This document shows positions 18,158-27,612 of a stretch of DNA of 64,000 nucleotides, in pieces. Position 1 is the stretch's first letter. Every line of letters starts with the position of its first letter. Source of the DNA: Sphingopyxis sp. H050 (lineage in GTDB: Bacteria > Pseudomonadota > Alphaproteobacteria > Sphingomonadales > Sphingomonadaceae); NCBI RefSeq assembly GCF_001468265.1, contig NZ_LNRZ01000008.1:124001-188000 (forward strand). Direction: 5' to 3'. Below the pieces are notes generated by a model. It made no database searches. It was not told where the DNA came from and was given only the letters and a program-made list of their open reading frames with translations. Made by a program: the position numbers and the translations under genes.

Positions 18158-18967
18158 TTACTTCTTGGCCCGCTCCAGCAGCGCACGCGCCGCGGCGACG
18201 TGCATATCCTCGATCATCCGCCCGTCATGGCGCTGGGCGCCGCCGGTGGCGGCTGCAATCAATGCCTCGGCAGCCGCAATTTCGCGCTCCGATGGGGCAA
18301 AGGCAGCGTTGCACGGGTCGACCTGCGACGGGTGGATCAGGCTTTTGCCGTCGAAACCCAGCCGGCGCCCCTCGGCGGCTTCGGCGGCAAAGCCCGCGGC
18401 ATCGTCGATCGCATTATAGACGCCGTCGAACGCCCAGACGCCCGCGGCGCGCGCGGCCAGCACGATCGCCTGGATCGCATGGCTCATCGCACTGCGGTCC
18501 ATGCCGTCGGGCAATTTCAGTTCGTGCGCCAGATCATTGAGCCCCGCGATCAGCCCCGTCACTGCCTGATCGGCGGCAATGTCGCGCGCAGCATAAATGG
18601 CGACCGGAGTCTCGATCATCGCGAGGATCGGCACCCCGAGGCCGCGCACCGGTTCCAGATCCGCGACCGCATCGACCTTGGGCAACACCACCGCGTCGAT
18701 CGCCAGCCCGTACAGCGCCGCGATATCGGCCTCCTGCTCCCAGCTGCCGGTCGCGTTGACGCGCACCGCGACGCGCTTGCCGGGATAGCCCGCCTCGACC
18801 GCATTTCGCATCGCCGCCCGCGCCTCGATCTTGCGATCCGCGGGAACCGCATCCTCCAGATCGATGATCAGCAGATCAGCGGCGAGCCCCTGCGCCTTTT
18901 CGAGCGCGCGGGCGTTCGATCCGGGGACATAGAGCAAGGAGCGGGGCGGATAGTCACTTGGCGTCAT
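18158..18967 (-). CDS. HpcH/HpaI aldolase / citrate lyase beta-like (CoA ester lyase)
   Basis: 269 residues. The opening SLLYVPGSNARALEKA, LLIIDLEDAVP (metal-binding acidic residues), VAVRVNATGSWEQEAD and IETPVAIYAA are characteristic of the CitE-like family, which cleaves malyl-, citramalyl- or related CoA esters. It ends GFDGKSLIHPSQV, the conserved lid region. No citrate lyase alpha or gamma subunits are nearby, so a CoA-ester lyase or thioesterase role is more likely than true citrate lyase. Exact substrate unknown. Confidence 0.9.
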   Translation of the reverse strand: MTPSDYPPRSLLYVPGSNARALEKAQGLAADLLIIDLEDAVPADRKIEARAAMRNAVEAGYPGKRVAVRVNATGSWEQEADIAALYGLAIDAVVLPKVDAVADLEPVRGLGVPILAMIETPVAIYAARDIAADQAVTGLIAGLNDLAHELKLPDGMDRSAMSHAIQAIVLAARAAGVWAFDGVYNAIDDAAGFAAEAAEGRRLGFDGKSLIHPSQVDPCNAAFAPSEREIAAAEALIAAATGGAQRHDGRMIEDMHVAAARALLERAKK

Positions 18968-19051
18968 GCGCTTTTCTGTGGCGCAGACGGGCCATTGCCG
19001 CAATAAGGAAGCGGGTTTGCAAATGGCAATTTTGCGATGAGGGGATGATCG

Positions 19052-19966
19052 ATGGAATTCGCGCTTGCGCTGGTGGTTCTGGCTCTGGTGTTCCTGATCT
19101 GGGCGCTGACGCCCGTCCGGCAGGGCTATGCCTATACGATCGAGCGCTTCGGCCGGTTCACGCACACCGCGCAGCCGGGGCTCAACTTCATCATGCCGAT
19201 CTTCGACCGCGTCGGTCGCAAGGTGAACATGATGGAGCAGGTGCTCGACATTCCGGGCCAGGAAATCATCACCAAGGACAATGCGATGGTCGCGGTCGAC
19301 GGCGTCGTCTTCTTCCAGGTGCTCGACGCCGCCAAGGCCGCGTATGAGGTCAGCGATCTGTATCTGGCGATCATGAACCTGACGACGACGAACCTGCGCA
19401 CCGTCATGGGTTCGATGGACCTCGACGAAACACTGTCGAAGCGCGACGAGATCAACACCCGCCTGCTGCACGTCGTCGACGATGCGACGACGCCATGGGG
19501 GGTCAAAATCACCCGCGTCGAGATCAAGGACATCCGCCCGCCCGCCGACATTTCGAATGCGATGGCGCGGCAGATGAAGGCCGAGCGTGAAAAGCGCGCC
19601 AACATCCTCGAAGCCGAGGGCATGCGCGCATCGGAGATCCTGCGCGCCGAGGGTGAAAAGGCCGGTCAGATCCTGCAAGCCGAGGGTCGCCGCGAGGCCG
19701 CCTTCCGCGACGCCGAAGCGCGCGAACGCGAAGCCGAGGCCGAGGCCAAGGCGACGCAGATGGTGTCCGACGCCATCGCCAGCGGCAACGCGCAGGCGAT
19801 CAATTACTTCATCGCGCAAAAATATGTCGAGGCGGTCAGCCAGTTCGCCACCAGTCCCAACGCCAAGACGATCCTGTTCCCGGTCGAGGCGACGCAGCTG
19901 ATCGGGACGCTGGGCGGCATCGGCGAACTCGCGCGCGACGCGATCGAACGCAAGACGGGGGCCTGA
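19052..19966 (+). CDS. SPFH/band 7 domain membrane protein (stomatin/QmcA-like)
   Basis: 304 residues: one N-terminal transmembrane helix (about 3-20), then a band 7 domain with [13 protein letters not shown] and [19 protein letters not shown], then a long charged coiled coil (about 170-235, repeats of RAEGEKA/EAEAEA) and a hydrophobic C-terminus. Such proteins oligomerise into cage-like membrane microdomain scaffolds. The following NfeD gene starts one base after the stop, the normal partner in this family. GAGGGG precedes the start. Confidence 0.93.
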   Translation: MEFALALVVLALVFLIWALTPVRQGYAYTIERFGRFTHTAQPGLNFIMPIFDRVGRKVNMMEQVLDIPGQEIITKDNAMVAVDGVVFFQVLDAAKAAYEVSDLYLAIMNLTTTNLRTVMGSMDLDETLSKRDEINTRLLHVVDDATTPWGVKITRVEIKDIRPPADISNAMARQMKAEREKRANILEAEGMRASEILRAEGEKAGQILQAEGRREAAFRDAEAREREAEAEAKATQMVSDAIASGNAQAINYFIAQKYVEAVSQFATSPNAKTILFPVEATQLIGTLGGIGELARDAIERKTGA

Positions 19967-19967
19967 C

Positions 19968-20414
19968 ATGCCCGACTTCATCGCCAATATGGAACCGCAT
20001 TGGGCGTGGCTCTCGCTCGGCGTGCTGCTCGCCGCCGCCGAGATCGTCGCGCCGGGATTCTTCCTGATCTGGGTCGGCGCCGCCGCGGTCGTCACCGGCG
20101 TCATCGCCTGGGTCGTGCCGCTCAGCATTCCGTTCCAGCTGGGCATCTTCGCCGTGCTGGCTTTCGTCGCGCTTTATGGGGGGCGCCGCTGGCTGAAGGC
20201 GAACCCGATCACCACCACCGACCCGCACCTCAATCAGCGCGGCGGCCGCCTCGTCGGCGAGGTGCTGACGGTGACGAAAGCGATCGAGGACGGCCGGGGC
20301 CGCGCCAAGGTCGGCGACGGCGAATGGCCGGTGCGCGGGCCTGATGTAGCCGAAGGCACCAAGGTTCGCGTCGTCAGCGCCGACGGCGGCGTGCTGGTGG
20401 TCGAGCCGGCTTAA
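19968..20414 (+). CDS. NfeD family membrane protein
   Basis: 148 residues with two to three hydrophobic helices in the first half (LGVLLAAAEIVAPGFFLIW and a pair around 50-75) and a C-terminal OB-fold of the NfeD type ending VRVVSADGGVLVVEP. Partner of the SPFH gene directly upstream (one-base gap). It is the short form without the ClpP-like protease part. Its TAA stop is interleaved with the TAA of the convergent acetyltransferase gene. Confidence 0.9.
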   Translation: MPDFIANMEPHWAWLSLGVLLAAAEIVAPGFFLIWVGAAAVVTGVIAWVVPLSIPFQLGIFAVLAFVALYGGRRWLKANPITTTDPHLNQRGGRLVGEVLTVTKAIEDGRGRAKVGDGEWPVRGPDVAEGTKVRVVSADGGVLVVEPA

Positions 20415-20941
20415 CCGCCCTTCGGCCGCGAATAGATCGCGACCACATGCCCCAGCGCATCGCTGTCGCCGATCCGCCGGAAACCTAGTTTCGCCGACAC
20501 GCGCTCCGACGCCTCGTTGCCGAGGTCGATGATGCAACGCACTTCGGCCGCATCGAGATTCGCGTCGGCCCAGCCGAGCGCCGCGGTCATCGCCTCGGTC
20601 GCATAGCCCGCGCCCCAATGGTCGGCGTCGAACGCCCAGCCAGCCTCGGGCACGCCCTCAAGCTCCGGGATGCCGCGGCAGAAATAGCTGAGCCCCCCCA
20701 TGCCGATCAGCGCGTCGCTGCCCTTGTCGGCGAACACCCAATAGCCGAAACCCATCACTGGCCAGAGCCCAGCGGAACTCAGGAACTTCCCCCAGCTGAC
20801 ATCGGGCGCGCGCGGTTCGCCGCCTATGAAGCGCGTGACGCGCTCGTCGGCCCACATTGCGATATGCACATCCTTGTCCGAATAGCGCATCGGGCGGAGG
20901 CGGAGGCGGTCGGTCTCGATCGTCGGGGGTGCGGTGAACAT
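20411..20941 (-). CDS. GNAT family N-acetyltransferase (RimJ-like)
   Basis: 176 residues with the pattern of RimJ/RimL-type acetyltransferases: IETDRLRLRPMRYSD at the N-terminus, AGWAFDADHWGAGYATEA (acetyl-CoA-binding loop) and a final ASERVSAKLGFRRIG. Substrate cannot be predicted. The start ATG at 20941 is inside a GGTG-rich region without a strong ribosome site. It follows the methyltransferase-like gene on the same strand by 32 bases, so both may be one transcript. Confidence 0.9.
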   Translation of the reverse strand: MFTAPPTIETDRLRLRPMRYSDKDVHIAMWADERVTRFIGGEPRAPDVSWGKFLSSAGLWPVMGFGYWVFADKGSDALIGMGGLSYFCRGIPELEGVPEAGWAFDADHWGAGYATEAMTAALGWADANLDAAEVRCIIDLGNEASERVSAKLGFRRIGDSDALGHVVAIYSRPKGG

Positions 20942-20973
20942 GGCGCCGACATGGCGCAAGGTCCGGGCGCCGG

Positions 20974-21534
20974 TCAATCCGGAACCAGGAAATGGTCGAA
21001 CAGGTCGTGCAGCACCGCCTTGCCGTCGACCTGCGGCTTTGCGCGCATCACCGCAAGCGTATCGACGCGCCCCAGCACTTCGACGTGGCGCAGCGCGACA
21101 TGATAATGCGGGCGGTCGAAGAAATCGTGGAACAGCAGCAGGCAGTCGGGCTTGCAGTGGATCACCGACTGGAGCAGGCAGGCGACGCGGAAGCGGCCAT
21201 CGACCAGCACCGCATCGGGACTGCCCTGGAGGCGGCGCCAGACGCCGACATGATAGCGCGGCCAGTCGGCGAGCCGACTCGCGTCGGCGGGATAACCCCA
21301 TTCTTTCGTCGGGCCGATGTCGGCATGGAAGGGCGTAAAATCGATCGCCGCGCGCGCGAGATTGGTGCCGACATGGGCGAGCCATTCGGAATCGCTGTCA
21401 ACGCTGACGAGCCGCTTCACCTGCCGCGCCGCTATGAGCGTGCTGCCCCCGCAGCCGAATTCGAGCAGCGAATCGCGCCCCGCGAGTTGCAGTTCGAGTT
21501 GCGTGATCTCCGCCGCCGACATCTGTGCCTGCAT
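20974..21534 (-). CDS. putative SAM-dependent methyltransferase-like protein
   Basis: 186 residues. SLLEFGCGGSTLIAARQ resembles motif I of class I methyltransferases, followed by RLVSVDSDSEW (acidic residue at the end of strand 2) and PDAVLVDGRFRVACLL (motif IV-like). The C-terminal half (LLLFHDFFDRPHYHVAL) resembles small proteins near glycan genes. No substrate evidence. A 7-bp hairpin CCCTGAC/GTCAGGG stands immediately upstream at 21543-21561. Confidence 0.65.
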   Translation of the reverse strand: MQAQMSAAEITQLELQLAGRDSLLEFGCGGSTLIAARQVKRLVSVDSDSEWLAHVGTNLARAAIDFTPFHADIGPTKEWGYPADASRLADWPRYHVGVWRRLQGSPDAVLVDGRFRVACLLQSVIHCKPDCLLLFHDFFDRPHYHVALRHVEVLGRVDTLAVMRAKPQVDGKAVLHDLFDHFLVPD

Positions 21535-21658
21535 GACGTCTCCCCTGACCCGCCGTCAGGGTATGGGAGATGCCCGGACACGTCCAGCCCGCGCGCAGGC
21601 CCCGGAGACAGGGAGAGAGAGAACCGCTCCGGAGACCCGCTCGCGCGAGAGCTGAAGA

Positions 21659-22549
21659 TCAGGCCGCGGCCACCGCGAATTCGGGTGCGGAGGACTGCGC
21701 CGGCATCACTGCGTCGGCATAGTCGCTCTCATATTTCTCGATGAGCGCGCGGTCGTCATGGTTCCACGGGTGGAAGCCCGGCATGAAATAAGCGAGCCAG
21801 GGCAAGAAATTGCGGCGGAGGATCCCCGGCGAGCCGAGCAGATACCACCAGATGCGCGCGGTGACGCGCCAGCCGCTCAGGCCGTCCTGCCGCAGCAGCG
21901 CCTTCATCCCCTTGACGCGGCGCGGCCAGAAACGCGTCGTGACGAGCAGCATCATCAGCGATTTGGCACGCCAGCGGCGGAAGCGGCTCCAGTCCTTGGT
22001 CGCGTGCAGCCAGGTGTCGTAGGCGACGCCCTTATGCTCGATCTCCTCGATCGCATGCCATTTCCACAGCGCCGCCCATTCCGCTTCGGCGCCCTCGTAC
22101 ATCTTGGGGTCTTTCAGCATCACCGCCGCCATCATCGCGGTGTAATGTTCGAGCGCGATCGTCGCCATCAGGTTGACGATCGGCGGACGCGCCTTGATCA
22201 ACGCCATCACCTGGTCGACGTCGCCTTCGAGTTCGCTAAGGTCATAGCCGGCTTCGGCCGCCTTCTTGTTGAACACGACATGTTCGCGGCTGTGGATCAC
22301 TTCCTGCTGGGTGAAGGCGCGGATTTCGCGCGCCAGCTTGTCGGACACGCCTTCGCGGTGCGCCTTCACCGCCTCGATGAACATCGCCTCGCCCTTCGGA
22401 AAGGTCACCGACAACGCCGTGTGGAAAGCGGAGGCGATGGGGTCGCCGTTCAGCCACCAGCGGCCCTGTTTGTCGTCGCGGCCGAAGCGGACGTCGCGCG
22501 GCGTTATCGTAAGGTCATCCGGGGTCGGGGAGAGCGAAAGGCTGGACAT
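21659..22549 (-). CDS. metal-dependent hydrolase, PF10118 type
   Basis: 296 residues, helical, with ligand candidates in FTQQEVIHSREH (near 80-90), IALEHYTAMMAA and HAIEEIEHKG, the ferritin-like di-metal pattern of the predicted metal-dependent hydrolase family. The C-terminal region has an amphipathic basic stretch and FMPGFHPWNHDD. Substrate unknown. It is divergent from a TetR gene with only 73 bases between starts and a perfect palindrome in that gap, so it is probably the target of that regulator. Confidence 0.85.
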   Translation of the reverse strand: MSSLSLSPTPDDLTITPRDVRFGRDDKQGRWWLNGDPIASAFHTALSVTFPKGEAMFIEAVKAHREGVSDKLAREIRAFTQQEVIHSREHVVFNKKAAEAGYDLSELEGDVDQVMALIKARPPIVNLMATIALEHYTAMMAAVMLKDPKMYEGAEAEWAALWKWHAIEEIEHKGVAYDTWLHATKDWSRFRRWRAKSLMMLLVTTRFWPRRVKGMKALLRQDGLSGWRVTARIWWYLLGSPGILRRNFLPWLAYFMPGFHPWNHDDRALIEKYESDYADAVMPAQSSAPEFAVAAA

Positions 22550-22603
22550 CTGATCCTCACCGTCGGAAAGGGGTTAAGGGACGTGGGGACGTCCTGTGGG
22601 GCA

Positions 22604-22619
22604 AAGTTAAAGGTAACTT
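22604..22619 (+). promoter_or_regulatory. TetR-type operator between the hydrolase and its regulator
   Basis: AAGTTA-AAGG-TAACTT, a perfect 16-base dyad ending three bases before the GTG start of the TetR gene and covering its ribosome-binding AAGG. Binding would block the regulator's own gene and could reach the divergent hydrolase promoter. Confidence 0.6.
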
Positions 22620-22622
22620 ACA

Positions 22623-23216
22623 GTGGTGTCAATAGCAGTCAAAAAGCGGCTGAGTCCCGAGGAGAGCCGGGCGGCCGCGCTCGAGGCGGCGCGCCAGATT
22701 CTGATCGAGAGCGGACCGCAGGCGGTGACGCTGAAGGCGGTCGCGGCGCGGGTCGATCGCACGCACGCCAACCTGCTGCACCATTTCGGCAGCGCCGCCG
22801 GATTGCAGCAGGCGCTGATCGAAAAAATGGCCGCCTTCATCACCACGACGATCCGCGAGACGGTGTTTCGCCAGCGCGCGGGCGACCAGAATCCGCGCGA
22901 AGTCGTCGACCTGGCCTTCGATGCCTTCGACACCGGCGGCGCCGGCGCCCTGGCGAGTTGGATGATCCTGTCGGGGAACGAGAATGCGCTCGACCCCATC
23001 CTGAAGGCGATCCACGACCTCGTCGAGGAACTGCGCGAAAACCACAGCGAGGACGAAGCGCCGATCGAGGACGAGACGATGCAGCTCGTCCTGATGGCGC
23101 TCGGCGACGCGCTGTTCGGCGGCCCCCTGTCGCGCGCGCTCGGCGTGCCGCGCAGCCGCGCGCGCGAGATCGCACTCGAATCGATGCTGGCGCACGGGAT
23201 CGGCCGGCGGGGCTGA
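22623..23216 (+). CDS. TetR family transcriptional regulator
   Basis: 197 residues. N-terminal helix-turn-helix at about 35-58 (VTLKAVAARVDRTHANLLHH) in the usual TetR position after a first helix. The ligand domain is unassigned. GTG starts at 22623 and 22626 are both possible. It is divergent from the PF10118 hydrolase gene, the typical arrangement of a local TetR repressor. The palindrome at 22604-22619 overlaps its translation signals, suggesting autorepression. Followed by a long inverted repeat. Confidence 0.9.
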   Translation: MVSIAVKKRLSPEESRAAALEAARQILIESGPQAVTLKAVAARVDRTHANLLHHFGSAAGLQQALIEKMAAFITTTIRETVFRQRAGDQNPREVVDLAFDAFDTGGAGALASWMILSGNENALDPILKAIHDLVEELRENHSEDEAPIEDETMQLVLMALGDALFGGPLSRALGVPRSRAREIALESMLAHGIGRRG

Positions 23217-23254
23217 CGGGCATCCTCCACAAATCATCGTCCGCCACAAATCAT

Positions 23255-23330
23255 CGTCATCCCGGACTTGATCCGGGATCCATTCACGCCGGGCCGGAAT
23301 GATGGATCCCGGATCAAGTCCGGGATGACG
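23255..23330. repeat. GTCATCCCGGACTTGATCC-type palindrome, copy 1
   Basis: Perfect 29-base arms (23255-23283 and 23302-23330) with an 18-base loop. The same family recurs at 46871-46943 and, decayed, at 25360-25415. Located between the TetR gene and obgE. Confidence 0.85.
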
Positions 23331-23412
23331 GGGGTGGGGAAACGAGTTGCCTGCCTTCGCAGGGGCGCAAGCGGTGGGCGAAGCCCTAGCCAAACCGCGC
23401 CTTTCCCCCTAA

Positions 23413-24471
<1,059 letters not shown>

Positions 24472-24506
24472 GGGTCGCAACGTCCGGAACGAATTGGGGC
24501 GGGACG

Positions 24507-24528
24507 CCTTGTAGCATAAACTACAAGG
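24507..24528 (+). promoter_or_regulatory. hairpin enclosing the Shine-Dalgarno of the MipA/OmpV gene
   Basis: CCTTGTAG (24507-24514), loop CATAAA, CTACAAGG (24521-24528): perfect 8-base arms. The AAGGA that should bind the ribosome begins inside the right arm, nine bases before the ATG at 24537. An outer pair TCCGGAA (24483-24489) / TTCCGGA (24531-24537) could extend the structure to the start codon. Confidence 0.55.
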
Positions 24529-24536
24529 AATTCCGG

Positions 24537-25343
24537 ATGATCTCTGCCCTTCGTGCGATCGGGTTTTTGCTCTGTGCTTCATCCATTGCCGGCGCCATCG
24601 CCTTTCCGGCGCACGCGCAAGACGCGGCCGGCGGTTCCGAAAAGCGCACGCGCGTCATCCTGGGGCCGCAGCTGGCGCCCTCATGGCCGGGGGCAAAGGA
24701 GCTGTCGATCGGCCCCTATGTCGATGTCTCGCGCGAGCGCGTCGGGACCGAATTCACCTTCGAGGCCGCTGACGAGAGCTTTGGCGGGCCGCTCATCCAA
24801 TCCGGAAAATTCGCGTTCGGGCCGTCGCTGGCATTCATCGGCAAACGCACCGCCGCCGACATCGGCGCCGATCTGCCCAAAGTCGGGTTCACCATCGAGG
24901 CGGGCGGCTTTGCGCAAGTGTCGCTGACCCCCGCGTTCCGCGTCCGGGTGGAGGGCCGCAAGGCGCTGAGCGGGCACAAGGGCTGGGCGGGCGAAGTCAG
25001 CGCCGACTATATCGCGCGCGACGGCGACGACTGGCTGTTTTCGGTCGGCCCGCGCGTGACGCTGGGCGACGACAAATTCTCCGATGCCTATTTCGGGGTG
25101 ACCCCGACGGCCGCAGCCACCTCCGGCCTCGCTACCTATGATGCCGATGGCGGCATCCAGTCGGTCGGCGTGACCGCGGGCTATCACCGGATGCTCGGGC
25201 GACGCTGGGGCGTCGCCGTATACGGCCGCTACGACCGCCTGGTCGGCGATGCCGCCGACTCCCCAATCACGCGCCAACTCGGCAGCCGCAGCCAGCCTTC
25301 GGTCGGGGTGGCGCTGAGTTACACCTTTGGGGGAACGCGCTGA
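24537..25343 (+). CDS. MipA/OmpV family outer membrane protein
   Basis: 268 residues with a Sec signal (cleavage after FPAHAQ) and a mature part of alternating beta strands ending in an aromatic-rich strand, VALSYTFGGTR. The ILGPQLAPSWPGAKELSIGPYVDV opening is typical for MipA/OmpV-type barrels, which in some bacteria scaffold murein enzymes or act as pores. Preceded by a hairpin that masks its ribosome site. It separates obgE from proB and is followed by a decayed palindrome, so it may be a later insertion. Confidence 0.88.
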   Translation: MISALRAIGFLLCASSIAGAIAFPAHAQDAAGGSEKRTRVILGPQLAPSWPGAKELSIGPYVDVSRERVGTEFTFEAADESFGGPLIQSGKFAFGPSLAFIGKRTAADIGADLPKVGFTIEAGGFAQVSLTPAFRVRVEGRKALSGHKGWAGEVSADYIARDGDDWLFSVGPRVTLGDDKFSDAYFGVTPTAAATSGLATYDADGGIQSVGVTAGYHRMLGRRWGVAVYGRYDRLVGDAADSPITRQLGSRSQPSVGVALSYTFGGTR

Positions 25344-25359
25344 TCGACTGGGCCGCGGG

Positions 25360-25415
25360 CCCGGGATCCACGAAGACAGCGCAGCGATGGGATCTCGATC
25401 GATCCGGGGATGACG
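25360..25415. repeat. decayed GTCATCCCGGACTTGATCC-type palindrome
   Basis: CCCGGGATCCACG (25360-25372) and GATCCGGGGATGACG (25401-25415) match the ends of the intact copy at 23255-23330, with substitutions between. It fills most of the 173-base gap between the MipA/OmpV gene and proB. Confidence 0.5.
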
Positions 25416-25516
25416 ATCGCACCACAAGCCCGGTAGTTTGGAATAAAATTACGCCAGCAGCCGCGGCCATGACATTCGCATTGGCGGCGGCGGCGCATCG
25501 CGCTAACGGCGGCACG

Positions 25517-26623
25517 ATGAGCCTGTTCCCGCCCGCCACCTGTTCGCGACTGATCGTCAAGATCGGATCGGCGCTGCTTGTCGATGCCGAGGGTGCGGTG
25601 CGGCGCTCGTGGCTCGTCGGGATCGCCGCCGACATCGCCGCGCGAACCCGCGCCGGGCAACAGGTCGCGGTCGTCTCGTCGGGGGCGATCGCGCTCGGGG
25701 CGCGGCGGCTGGGGCTCGCCAAGGGCGGACGCGGCACGCTGGAGGATGCGCAGGCGGCCGCCGCCACCGGACAGATTGCGCTGTCGCAGGTCTGGGCCGA
25801 TGTGCTGGGCGGCGAAGGGCTGACCGCGGCGCAGATATTGGTGACGCTCGACGATCTGGAGCATCGCCGCCGCTATCTCAACGCCGCCGCGACGCTCGAC
25901 CGCCTGCTCACGCTGGGCGTCGTGCCGATCATCAACGAGAATGACAGCGTCGCGACCGAGGAAATCCGCTTCGGCGACAACGACCGGCTCGCCGCGCGCG
26001 TCGCGCAGGCGGCGGGCGCGGGCGGCGTGATCCTGCTGTCCGATATCGATGGTCTCTACGACCGGAACCCCGCCCTCCCCGGCGCCAGCCACATCCCCCG
26101 CGTCGAGCGCATCGACGGCAAGATCGAGGCGATGGCCGATACCGGATCGGCATCGGGAATGGGATCGGGCGGCATGGTGTCGAAAATCGCCGCCGCACGC
26201 ATCGCCAACGCCGCGGGCGCGCATCTCGCCATTGCCTCGGGCCATACCGACCGGCCGCTGTCCACCGAGGCGCGCCACACGCTCTTCATCGCCGAAAAGG
26301 GCGCGAGCGCGCGCAAGGCCTGGCTCGCGGGCGGGCTCACCGCGAAGGGACGGCTGACGATCGACGCGGGCGCGGCAAAGGCGCTGCAGGGCGGCGCCAG
26401 CCTGCTCGCCGCCGGCGTCACCGGCGCGACCGGCAGCTTCGCGCGCGGCGACATTCTCGATATTGCAGGCCCCGATGGCCGCGTCGTCGCGCGCGGCCTG
26501 TCCGAATATCCCGCCGCCGACGCGGCGGCGATCGTCGGCCTCGGCCGCGACGCACAGGAAGCGGCGCTCGGCTATGCCCCGCGCAGTGCGATGGTCCACC
26601 GCGACCATATGGTGCTGCTGTGA
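25517..26623 (+). CDS. proB: glutamate 5-kinase ProB
   Basis: 368 residues: amino-acid kinase domain (RLIVKIGSALLVD, VVSSGAIALGARRL, INENDSVATEEIRFGDND, GTGGMVSK-like GSGGMVSKIAAA) and a C-terminal PUA domain (about 275-365). It phosphorylates glutamate in the first step of proline synthesis. ATG 25517 fits the family N-terminus better than the upstream ATG at 25469. The following epimerase gene overlaps by four bases (GTGA). Confidence 0.96.
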   Translation: MSLFPPATCSRLIVKIGSALLVDAEGAVRRSWLVGIAADIAARTRAGQQVAVVSSGAIALGARRLGLAKGGRGTLEDAQAAAATGQIALSQVWADVLGGEGLTAAQILVTLDDLEHRRRYLNAAATLDRLLTLGVVPIINENDSVATEEIRFGDNDRLAARVAQAAGAGGVILLSDIDGLYDRNPALPGASHIPRVERIDGKIEAMADTGSASGMGSGGMVSKIAAARIANAAGAHLAIASGHTDRPLSTEARHTLFIAEKGASARKAWLAGGLTAKGRLTIDAGAAKALQGGASLLAAGVTGATGSFARGDILDIAGPDGRVVARGLSEYPAADAAAIVGLGRDAQEAALGYAPRSAMVHRDHMVLL

Positions 26624-27534
26624 CCCGCACCCTCGCGATGACCGGGGCGACCGGCTTCGTCGGCGGCGCCACCTTGCGGCAGGCGGTGGCCGCCGGCTGG
26701 CACGTCCGCGCCCTCACCCGCCGCGCGCAGGAAGAGCGGGACGGCGTGACATGGGTCCCGGGCGCGCTCGCCAACCGCGAGAGCCTTGCCGACCTGGTCG
26801 CGGGCAGCGACGTCGCCATGCATATCGCGGGGGTCGTGAACGTCCCGACGCGCGCCGATTTCGAAGCGGGCAACGCCGCCGCCACCGCCAATGTCGTCGA
26901 GGCTGCGCGCGCGGCAGACGTGCGGCGCTTCATTCACGTCTCCTCGCTCGCCGCGCGCGAGCCCGACCTCTCGAATTACGGCTGGTCGAAGGCGGAAGCC
27001 GAAAAGGTCGTCGAGGGCAGCGGCCTCGACTGGACGATCGTCCGCCCGCCCGCGGTGTTCGGCCCGGGCGACACCGAAATGCTCGACCTGTTCCGCATGG
27101 CGAAACGCGGGATCGCGCTGGTGCCGCCGGGCCGGATGTCGGCGATATATGTGGACGACCTCGCGCGCCTGCTGCTCGCCGTCGCCGCCGACTGCGAGGC
27201 GAGTCTCGGCGCGATCTACGAGCCCGACGATGGCACGCCGACCGGCTGGTCATACCGCAGCTTCGCGCGCGCGATCGGCCGTGCGGTCGACCGCACCCAT
27301 GTCTCCGCGATTCCAATCCCGCCGGCTGTGCTCAAGACCGCGGGCCAGCTCGACAAGCTGGTTCGCCGCGGCAGTGCCAAACTGACCCCCGACCGCGCGC
27401 GCTATATCGCGCATCCCGATTGGGTTGCCTCAACGGGCGCCTGTCCGCCGCCCGAACTCTGGACGCCGTCGCTCGATACCGCCGAGGCGCTCGCCGCGAC
27501 GGTGCGTTGGTACCGCAGCGAAGGCTGGCTCTGA
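26620..27534 (+). CDS. NAD-dependent epimerase/dehydratase family protein
   Basis: 304 residues, extended or atypical SDR fold. The Rossmann motif TGATGFVGG is at 8-16; HVSSLAA and YGWSKAEAE take the place of the catalytic Ser and Tyr-x-x-x-Lys, though here Tyr is followed by GWSK, which keeps the lysine at +4. Related to the complex I assembly NDUFA9-like and sugar epimerase branches. GTG start inside the proB stop, so co-translated with proB. Substrate unknown. Confidence 0.88.
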   Translation: MTRTLAMTGATGFVGGATLRQAVAAGWHVRALTRRAQEERDGVTWVPGALANRESLADLVAGSDVAMHIAGVVNVPTRADFEAGNAAATANVVEAARAADVRRFIHVSSLAAREPDLSNYGWSKAEAEKVVEGSGLDWTIVRPPAVFGPGDTEMLDLFRMAKRGIALVPPGRMSAIYVDDLARLLLAVAADCEASLGAIYEPDDGTPTGWSYRSFARAIGRAVDRTHVSAIPIPPAVLKTAGQLDKLVRRGSAKLTPDRARYIAHPDWVASTGACPPPELWTPSLDTAEALAATVRWYRSEGWL

Positions 27535-27612
27535 CGTCGCTGGTGCCGGCCTATTCCACATCGGTCGAAGCGTGCATTGCCAAGGGCCGGGGTCGCGCCT
27601 AGATTTGAGTGC

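Noticed and set aside
18158..18967. True citrate lyase beta subunit
   Set aside because: No alpha or gamma subunit or acyl-carrier genes nearby; CitE-like stand-alone lyases are common.
16511..19006. Open frame of about 830 codons on the plus strand
   Set aside because: Antisense to the M28 peptidase and citrate-lyase-like genes, with no recognisable domain.
23255..23330. Possible CRISPR array from repeated palindromes
   Set aside because: Copies are single or paired inverted units far apart. There are no regular spacers and no cas genes.
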